From the NCBI GenBank assembly GCA_037962975.1, contig CM075673.1, forward strand, positions 165,746,667-165,810,666: a stretch of DNA of 64,000 nt, written 5' to 3'. This DNA comes from Clitoria ternatea (taxonomy: Eukaryota > Streptophyta > Magnoliopsida > Fabales > Fabaceae). Positions 55,566 through 64,000 of the stretch are shown one piece after another. The first letter of the stretch is position 1. Every line of letters begins with the position of its first letter. The notes below the pieces were generated by a model that had not been told where the DNA came from, did not search any database, and saw nothing but the letters and a program-made list of their open reading frames with translations. The position numbers and the translations under genes are program-made.

Positions 55566-58500
55566 GCTCAGTTTTGTCATATATTTTTGTGGGCATTAGC
55601 CTTTAAATTTAACTAAAAATCATCATTGGAGAAAATCTGACCATTATCTTAAAGAAATCTGATAAAACTTCAGGGACAACCTTACAATGTTTTTCTAAAC
55701 ATGGCCGTAAAAAATTATTTAAAAATTAAGCCGCTCGAATTTGTCATATTTTTGTGGGAATTAACCTTCAAATTTAGGTAAAAATTCATCGTTGGAGAAA
55801 ATCTACCCTTCCTTTGGATAAATCTAATGAAACTTCATGGGACAACACTACAATGCCTTTGCAAGCATGGTTGTAAAAAATCATTTAAAAATTCAACCGC
55901 TCGATTTTGTCGTATTTTTATGGGCATTAACCTTTAAATTTGGGTAAAACTTTCATTGTTGGAAAAAATCTACCTTTTCCTTTTGAGAAATCTAATAAAA
56001 CTTTAAGGATAACCTTACAATGCCTTTCTAAGAATGACCGTAAAAAACTATACAAAACTTCAACCGCTCAGTTTTGTCATTTCGTGGGCATTACTCTTTA
56101 AATTTGGCTAAAAAATCATCGTTGCAGAAAATTTACCCTTTCCCCTAGAGAAATATGATGAAATTTTAGGGACAACCTTACAAGGTCTTTCTATGGATGG
56201 CTGTAAAAAATCATGTAAAATTCAGTTTTGTCGTATTTTCGTGGACATTAGCCTTAAAATTTGGCTAAAAATTCATCATTTGAGAAAATCTGTCTCTTCC
56301 CTTAGAGAAATCAGATGAAATTTCAAAGACAACCTTATAATGCATTTCTAAGCATGGTCACAAAAAATCATTTTAAAATTCATGCGCTTAATTTTGTCAT
56401 ATTTTTGTAGGCATTAGTCTTCAAATTTGGCTAAAAAATCATCGCTAGAGAAAATCTGCACGTTCCCTTTGGAAATCTGATGAGACTTCAGGGACAACTT
56501 TACAATGCCTTTCTAAGCATAACCACAAAAAATCATGTTAAAATTTAATCACTCAGTTTTGCCATATTTTCGTGGGCATTAGCTTTAAAATTTGGCTAAA
56601 AATTCATCGTTGAAAAAAATCTGCCCTTTTTGTTGGAGAAAGATGATGAAACTTCAGGGACAATCTTACGATGCCTTCCTAAGCATGGCTGCAAAAATTT
56701 ATTTAAAAGTTTAAATTTGTTAGATAAAATTTGCTTATTCCCTCAGAGAAATCTGATAAAATTTTAGGGACAACTTTACAAAGCGTTTCTAAGCATGGCC
56801 ACAAAAAATCATGGAAAAGTTCAATTATTCAGTTTTGTCGTATTTTCGTGGGCATTAGCCTTTAAATTTGGGTAAACATTCATCGTTGGAAAAAATCTGC
56901 TTCTTCCCATGGAAAAATCTAATGAAACTTCAGAGACAACCTTATAATGTCTTTCTAAGCATGACTTCAAAAAATCATGCGGGCATTCGTCTATAAATTT
57001 GGCTAAAAATTTATCGTTGGAGAGAATCTTTCCCTTCTCTTGGAGAAATTTGATGAAATTTCAGGGATAACTTCACAAAGCGTTTCTAAGCATTTTCAAA
57101 TTTAGGCAAACATTTATCGTTGTAGAAAATTTGTCCTTTCCTATGGAGAAATCTGATGAAACTTCAGGGACAACCTTATAATGTCTCTGTAAGCATGGCC
57201 CCAAAAAATCATGCTAAATTTCAATTGTTCGGTTTTGTTGTATTTTCGTGGGTATTAGCCTTTAAATTTGGCTAAAAATTCATCGTTAGAGAAAATCTGA
57301 CCATTTCCTTAGAGAAATCTGATGAAACTTCAAGGACAACATTTCAACGCCTTTTTAAGAATGACATTAAAACATTATTTAGAAATTCAATCGCTCGATT
57401 ACCATATTTTCATAGGCACCCTTCAAATTTGGCTAAAAATTCATCGTTGAAGAAAGTCTGCCCATTCCCTTGGAAAAATCTGATGAAACTTCAGGGACAA
57501 CTTTACATTGCCATTATAAGTATGGCCGACAAAAATCATACATACATTTAACCGTTCGATTCATTGGAGGAAATCTACCCATTCCTAGGAGAAATCTGAT
57601 AAAACTTTAGGAACAACCTTATAGTGACTTTCTAAGCATGGTCGTAAGAAAATCATGTAAAAATTCAACCGTTCGATTTTGTCCTATTATTGTGGGCATT
57701 AGCCTTCAAATTTTGCTAAAAATTCATCGTTGGAGAAAATTTACCTCTTCCTTTGGAGAAATATGATGAAACTTCAGGGACAACCTTATAATGTCTTACT
57801 AGGCATGATTGTAAAAAGTGATGCAAAAATTGAAGAAATATGCAGAAATATGAGGAAATTTTTATGGGTATAGTTTTCAAATTTACCGTTAGAGAAAATT
57901 TGCCTATACCCTTGGAGAAATCTGCTAAAAGTTCAAGGACAACCTTATAATGCCTTTCTAAGCATAGCCATAAAAAGTCAAGCAAAAATCTAACTGTTCG
58001 GTTTTATCGTATTTTCGTGCGCATTAGCTTTCAGTTTTGCTCAAAAATTCATCGTTGGAGAAAATCTGCCCCATTCCTTGGAGAAATCTGATGAAACTGC
58101 AAGGGCAACCTTACAATGCCTTGTTAAGCATAGCCACAAAAAATATGTAAAACTTTAACCTCTCTCTTTTGTCAAATTTTTGTGGGCAATTAGCCTTCAA
58201 ATTTGGTTAAAAAATCATCGTTGGAGAAAATCTGGCCATTTCCTTAGAGAAATCTGATGAAACTTCAAGGAAAACTTTACAATGTCTTTTTAAGGATGAC
58301 TGCAAAAAAATCATGCAAAAATTTAGCTATTCGGTTTTATCATATTTTTGTGGGTATTAGCCTTCAAATTTGACTAAAAATTCATCGTTCGATAAAATCT
58401 GTCCCTTCCCTTAGACAAATCATATGAAATTTCAAGGACAACCTTATAATATTTTTCTAAGCATGACCACAATAAATCATACAAAAATTTAAGTGCTTGG

Positions 58501-60734
58501 GTTTGTCATATTTTCATGGGCTTATCTTCAAATTTGGCTAAAAATGATCGTTGGAGAAAATATGGATCTTCCCTTTGAGAAATCTGATGAAACTTCAAGG
58601 ACAACCGTACAATCCCTTTTTAAGCATGTCCATAAAAATCATGCAAAATTTTAATCAGACTGTATTGTCATATTTTCGTGGGCATTAGTCTTTAAATTTG
58701 GCTAAAAATACATCATTGAAAAAAATTTGTCCATTTACTTTGAAAAAATTGATAAAACTCCAGGGACAACCTTACAATGCTTTTCTAGACATGGCCATAA
58801 AAAATCATACAAAAATTTAACTGCTCAGTTTTATCGTAGTTTCATGGGTATAGGCTTCAGTTTTGGTTAAAAATTCATCGTTGAAGAAATTTTGCCCCTT
58901 CCCTTAGAGAAACCTGATGAAACTTCAGGGACAACCTTACAATGGCTTTCTAGGCATGGCCGTAAAAACTATACCAAAATTCAAACGTTTAGTTTTATCT
59001 TATTTTTATGGGTATTGACCTTCAAATTTGATTAAAAATTCAATACTGGAGAAAATCTGCTCATTCCCTAGAAAAAATTGATGAAAATCATCAGGCACAA
59101 CCTGACAATGCCTTCCTAAGCATGACCGCAAGAAATTATGTAAAAATTCAACTAATCTATTTTGTCAGATTTTCATGGGCATTATTAGCCTTTAAATTTG
59201 GCTATAAATTCATCATTAAAGAAAATCTACATCTTCCATTGGAGAAATCTAATGAAACTTCAGGGGTATCTATACAATGCCTTTCTAAACATGGCCGTAA
59301 AAATTATTTAAAAATTCAACCGCTCGGATTTGTCATATTTTCATGGGCATTAGCTTTTATATTTGGCTAAAAATTCATCATTGAAGAAAATCTGTCCATT
59401 CCCTAGAAGAAATCTGAGGAAACTTCAGGGACACCTTACAATGTCTTTTTAAGCATGACTATAAAAAATCATGTAAAATTTCAACCATTCGGTTTTGTCA
59501 TATTTTCGTGGGTTGCCTTCAAATTTGACTAAAAATTCATCATTAGACAAAATCTTCCCATTCCCTTGAAGAAATTTGATGAAACTTCAGGGACAACCTT
59601 ACAATATCTTTCTATGTATGACCATAAAAACTCATTTAAAAATTTAACAACTCAGTTTTGTCGTATTTTTGTGAGTTCAAATTTGACTAAAAATTCATTG
59701 TTGGAGAAAATATGTCCCTTCCCTTGGATAAATCTGATGAAACTTAGGGACAACCTTATAATGTCGGTCTAAGCATGGCCGTAAAAAATTATTCAAAAAT
59801 TACACTGCTCGATTTTGTCATATTTTCATGAGCGCCTTCAAATTTGGCTAAAAATTCATCGTTAGAGAAAATCTGACTATTTCCTTTGAGAAATCAGATG
59901 AAACTTTAGAGACAACCTTAGAATGCCTTTCTAAGCATAACCACAAAAAATCATGTAAAATTTTAACCACTTGGTATTGTCATATTTTCATGGACATTAG
60001 TCTTTAAATTTGGCTAAAAATTCATCGTTGGAGAAAATCTACCCATTCCATTAGAGAAATCTGATTAAACTCCTAGGATAGCCTTACAATGTCTTTCTAA
60101 GTATGGTTGCAAACATTTGACTACTCGATTTTATCGTATTTTCGTGTAATGACTTCAATTTTAGCTAAATTTCATCGTTGGAGAAAATCTGTCCCTTCCC
60201 TTGGAGAACTCTTATAAAACTTTAGGGAAAACCTGACAATGCCTTTGTAAGCTTGACCATAAAAAATTATAGAAAAGTTCAACCCTTTAGTTTTGTCATA
60301 TTTTAATGGGTATTAACTTTCAATTTTGACTAAAAATCATCGTTGGAGAAACTGTGCCTATTTCCTTGGAGAAATTTGATGAACTTTAGGGACAACCTTA
60401 CAATGCATTTCTAAGCATGGCCGTAAAAAATCATATGTCTTTAAATTTGGCTAAAAATTCATCGTTGGAGAAAATTTGCTCCTCCCTTTGAGAAATCTAA
60501 TGAAACTTCAAGGGCAACCTTACAATTCCTTTCTAAGCATGACCGTAAAAAATCATGTAAAATTTTAATCGCTCGATGTTGTCATATTTTTGTGGGGTTA
60601 TCCTTTAAATTTAACTAAAAATTCATCGTTAGAGAAAATTTACCTATTTCCTTTAAGAAATCTGATGAAACTCTAGGGACAAACTTACAATGGCTTTCTA
60701 AACATGGTCACAAAAAAATCATGTAAAAATTAAA

Positions 60735-61620
60735 CTGCTCGGTATGGTTATGTTTTTCGTGGGCTAAACCTTCAAAATTTCATCAAAAATTCACTCGTTG
60801 AAAAAAAATTATGAAACTTTGGGAACAAAAAGATAGTGTATTTCTAAACATTGTTGTAAAAAATCATGCAAATATTGTGCTCTAGGTACCATTTTCCATT
60901 TATTGGGATTTTTCACTGAATGTTTTTTTAAACCTTTCCTTTCCATTGGAGAAAACTATTGAAATTTTGGGGACAACCTTATAATGACTTTCTAAGCACT
61001 ACAAAAATCATGCAAAAATTCAACCGGTCGGTATGGTTATCTTTTTTCTAGGCATTAACTTTCAAAATTTTATTAAAAATTCATCAATTGGAGAAAAATT
61101 ATAAAACTCTGGAACAAGAAAATAATGTGTTTTTAAGCATTGCTAAAAAAAATCATGCAAAATATTCAAGCTCAAGGTACCAGTTTTCATTTATTGGATT
61201 TTACACTGATTTTTTTTTACAAAAATTTATCCATTCCTTTGGAGAAAGTTGATGAAACTTTGGGGACAACCTTACAATGTCTTCCTAAGCAATGTTGAAA
61301 AAAATTATACAAAAATTGAACTGTTCGGTATGGTCATCTTTTTCGTGGATATTAACTTTTAAAATTTTATTATAAGTACTGAAAAAATATATGAAACTTC
61401 GGGACCAAGAAAATAGTGTGTTTATAAGCGTTGTTAAAAAAATTATGTAAAAATTCAAGTTCTGGGTACCATTTTCCATTTATAGGAATTTTACATTGAA
61501 TATTTTTTAAAAAAAAATTGTCCCTTCCCTTGCAGAAAATTGATGAAACTTTGGGGACAACCTTAAAATATTTTTCTAAGCATGACCACAAAAAATCATA
61601 TAAAAATTTAACCTCTCAGT
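60735..61620. repeat. ~289-bp variant monomers at the right end of the satellite
   Basis: Three units contain an extra block GGTACCATTTTCCATTTATT (near 60888, 61177 and 61467, about 289 bases apart). The usual GGACAACCTTAYAATG and AAAAATCATGCAAA words remain. They also share AACTTTGGGAACAARAAR-type sequence and GGTATGGTTATC-like sequence instead of GGTTTTGTCATA. This is a distinct longer subfamily at one edge of the array. Confidence 0.8.
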
Positions 61621-61640
61621 GTGATTATCTTTTTCATTAA

Positions 61641-62984
61641 CCTTTTGTAGATGTTGATTGAATAATTGTTGAGATACCCACACTTGGTCTCATGCATGGA
61701 AGTCAAAAGAGCATGGATGGTTTCAAAGTTTGAATATCACTCATTTGGTAAATTGATCCTAGACCTACATTCCTCTTTTGTTTCAGCAAATGAGTACTCT
61801 ATATTGTCTCCAATCTCACTTTTCATGAGATAGAACTAAACACAAAAAGGTTGCTACTCATTGTGTATATGTACCATTTGCTAGTTGAAGAGAAACATGA
61901 ATTAACTGTTTCAATTTTTTTTTTGCACTCTTGTTTCATATTAGTCAAACTAAGCATGGTTATATTCTCATGATTTTTCTAATAGATCAAAATTGAGGGA
62001 TACACTTTTATGATAATTGTACAAATATTTTTGACTCTCTCTTTGTAGGAAGGATTCAATTTTTTTAACATGGTTGGAAACACACAACATACGAGTAGAC
62101 TTAGAAAAAGTATTTGTGTCCCTAGATAATCACGGATATATCCGTAACAGGTACTTATATATTACTAAATGGGTGTATATGAGTGTTTATACATTACCTA
62201 TAATAGGTATTTATACATTACTAATAGATATTTTTCTATTAAATATCGTTCAATATTATGATTTTTTTTTTTGTTTTATAACAAGATAAAATTTATCTAA
62301 TATTAATTCATGCTAATATTTTTGATGTATTAAATTGTAATTATATAATTTATATTATTTTATATTAAAAATAATATCATACTTAATATATTACATATTA
62401 TTTTCTTTTATTATATATTTATTAATATTAATAAATATCCGTAAATACCCATTACAACTATCTATAAATATAAATACTCACAAAATTTAATAAGTACAGG
62501 TAGAATATTACCGGCGGTTTCGAAGTTTTATATATATAGGTATTAAACATCGTTATCCTTTCGTGTGTTAATATGTCATACCCATCCATTATTCGTAGTT
62601 TGAAGTTTTCTAGTACCAACAACATCAATGTGATTCCCTGCTCTGCATTTTATTTGTCATTAATCTAATTATAAATAAGTATAACATTTAAATATATGAA
62701 AGTATTTATCTCTCAAAAATTCAAAATATAGACTATTCTGTTTCTTTTGGTGACAATACACTATACTAGTATTTTTAATTAAACAATTTTAAAAAAATAA
62801 TAAACTGCTTTGAATTCTTGACTGTAGGCTAAACATGTGCTAGCTGCGCCTACAACACCCATGTGTAATTAAGCTTCTCACCTAGAAAACTCCAAACAAT
62901 CCCATATAGCTGGCCCTTGAATTGGTTCATTTTCTACTTGAACTCTCCGCTAGGAACCTGGAAAACAAGATTAAACTCAGGAAA
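61641..62984. other. spacer and presumed promoter of the ADH-like gene
   Basis: AT-rich, with repeated ATAATATTA and GGTATTTATACATTA words (62150-62230). No gene is recognised. Confidence 0.5.
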
Positions 62985-63980
62985 ATGGCAGTTGCAGAAG
63001 GTGCTAATGAGAACTTGAACCCAAATGAGACCAAGGGAAAGATCATTACTTGCAAAGGTACGTATAACATAAAAATTCAATATTACTCAGATCACAAATA
63101 ATGCAAGCCAAATCATATCATAACTCGATATCAACTTATTAAATTACCATCAACATTTAATTTGAATGAAGCTGCCGTGGCATATGGTCCTGGAAAGCCC
63201 TTGGTGGTGGAACATGTTCTTGTGGACCCTCCTCAAAAAATGGAGGTTCGAATCAAGATCCTCTACACTTCAATCTGCCACACTGATCTCAGTGCTTGGC
63301 AAGGCAAGGTATATAATGTTAACAATATTACAATGATAATTTACATGTTAATTTCACAGTAAATTATATGTATCTTATATAGTCTTTATTGATCGATTTT
63401 GTTTTGTTCTTTTCCTTCTTTGTTTTTGTTTGCATCAAAGAATGAGGCTCAACATGCATATCCACGGATTTTGGGCCATGAAGCTTCCGGGTAGGAGTAA
63501 AAAGATTTAATATAGAAATTAGAATGGTGACAAGACAGATTATAACATTTTGTTGTCTGTAGATAAAATATAATAGGATGATATATCAAAGATGAAAGTG
63601 ATATATATGGCACTTGTGATCTATGATTTGCAGGATTGTGGAGAGTGTGGGTGAAGGTGTTTGTGACATGAAAGAAGGGGACTTTGTGGTGCCAATATTC
63701 AATGGAGAGTGTGGTGATTGTGGCTATTGCAAGTGTGAGCAAACCAACAAGTGTGAGAGATTTGGGGTGGATGGTATGAAGAAGGTGATGGTTAATGATG
63801 GTGCCACAAGGTTTTCAACCGTTGATGGTAAACCCATTTACCATTTCTTGAATACTTCCACTTTCACAGAGTACACGGTGGTGGATTCAGCATGCGTGGT
63901 GAAGATTCACTTTGATGGTGATGGCGATCTCAACCCCTACATCAAAAAGCTCACTTTGCTTAGTTGTGGCGTTTCTACCG
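62985..63980 (+). CDS. Zinc alcohol dehydrogenase-like protein, first 4 exons (partial)
   Basis: Exons 62985-63057, 63172-63308, 63441-63490 and 63634-63980 give 202 residues in one frame. A donor (ACCG|GTAAGG) follows at 63981, so the gene continues off the right edge. The protein belongs to the medium-chain zinc dehydrogenases. The catalytic zinc ligands are Cys60 (SICHTDLSAW) and His83 in LGHEASG. The structural zinc ligands are Cys113, Cys116, Cys119 and Cys127 in CGDCGYCKCEQTNKC. The visible end LLSCGVSTG matches the turn before the NAD-binding domain, which lies beyond the window. The sequence is closer to plant ADH-like proteins than to classical ADH1. The substrate cannot be told. Exon 2 has a weak acceptor (TTTGAATGAAG), but joining there restores the AAVAYGPGKPL start of the family domain. 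Confidence 0.92.
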
Positions 63981-64000
63981 GTAAGGGACTTTGTCAAACT

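Larger units (their letters stand above)
54525..61640. repeat. tandem satellite array, ~165-bp monomer, ~7.1 kb
   Basis: Roughly forty head-to-tail copies of a diverged monomer. Each copy has, in order, GGAGAAATCTGATGAAACTT, CAGGGACAACCTTACAATGC, TTTCTAAGCATGGCCGT, AAAAAATCATGCAAAAATTC, a CGCTCGGTTTTGTCATATTT stretch, CGTGGGCATTAG and TTCAAATTTGGCTAAAAATT before CATCGTTGGAGAAAATCTG. Steps measured in one part are 167, 163, 157 and 165 bases. Copies differ at many positions and some are truncated (for example near 56700-56760 and 56980-57110). No open frame is conserved. Nothing in it resembles transposon ends. It lies in an interstitial position, about 1.3 kb before the ADH-like gene. Confidence 0.93.

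Noticed and set aside
54525..61640. CRISPR-like array
   Set aside because: The repeat is a ~165-bp head-to-tail satellite without spacers, in a plant genome.
1..64000. tRNA genes, snoRNA or microRNA loci
   Set aside because: No cloverleaf with paired box A and box B other than the SINE, and no small-RNA hairpin that could be supported by eye.

Overview
The window is nuclear DNA of a dicot plant, most likely a legume and probably a phaseoloid one. Four things point there: intron-rich genes with close matches to known dicot proteins, AT-rich spacers, plant retrotransposons, and a plastid-derived insert. The genus cannot be fixed from the sequence alone. Host genes (reconstructed by joining exons with GT/AG borders and continuous frame) are: exon 1 of LHCB4/CP29 (minus, 614-1111, rest off the left edge or missing); a small KEOPS subunit Pcc1/LAGE3-like gene (plus, 3460-5620); an HMGB chromatin protein (plus, 12359-14087); PDX2, the glutaminase subunit of vitamin B6 synthase (minus, 15298-20601); an AIRP2-like RING-HC E3 ligase (minus, 24046-26998); and the first four exons of a zinc alcohol dehydrogenase-like gene (plus, 62985 to the right edge). 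They are housekeeping or stress genes with no sign of operating as one system.

The left 27 kb is genic. Small insertions sit in its introns and spacers: a MITE beside LHCB4, a 183-bp solo LTR in the Pcc1 gene, a complete 460-bp TRIM in PDX2, a SINE with an 11-bp target duplication, a foldback repeat in the RING gene, and a minisatellite split by a second MITE. Between Pcc1 and HMGB lies a chimeric plastid insert joining pieces of psaA, a full-length rpl33 reading frame and a 230-codon piece of ycf2.

From about 28.6 kb to 51.5 kb the window is a transposon landscape. First is a 5.4-kb LTR element coding only a broken gag (TR-GAG type, TSD TTATG, two 838-bp LTRs). Next comes a degenerate LTR-like stretch containing a 5S-rRNA-like segment. 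A degenerate transposon protein gene follows, split by a 6.07-kb Mutator-like element with ~211-bp terminal inverted repeats and a 10-bp target duplication. That element carries a decayed MURA transposase and, convergent to it, a GRF-zinc-finger membrane-protein gene. Then comes a very young, apparently intact Tork/Tnt1-like copia element (one mismatch between its 427-bp LTRs, 1301-codon uninterrupted polyprotein, TSD GAATC).

From about 54.5 to 61.6 kb there is a ~7.1-kb tandem array of a ~165-bp diverged monomer, changing at its right end into a ~289-bp variant. The ADH-like gene begins 1.3 kb beyond it. The most unusual items are the two-gene Mutator element with its CGCTCAAGCG repeat field, the satellite array, the chimeric plastid insert with its open rpl33 frame, and the young copia element.
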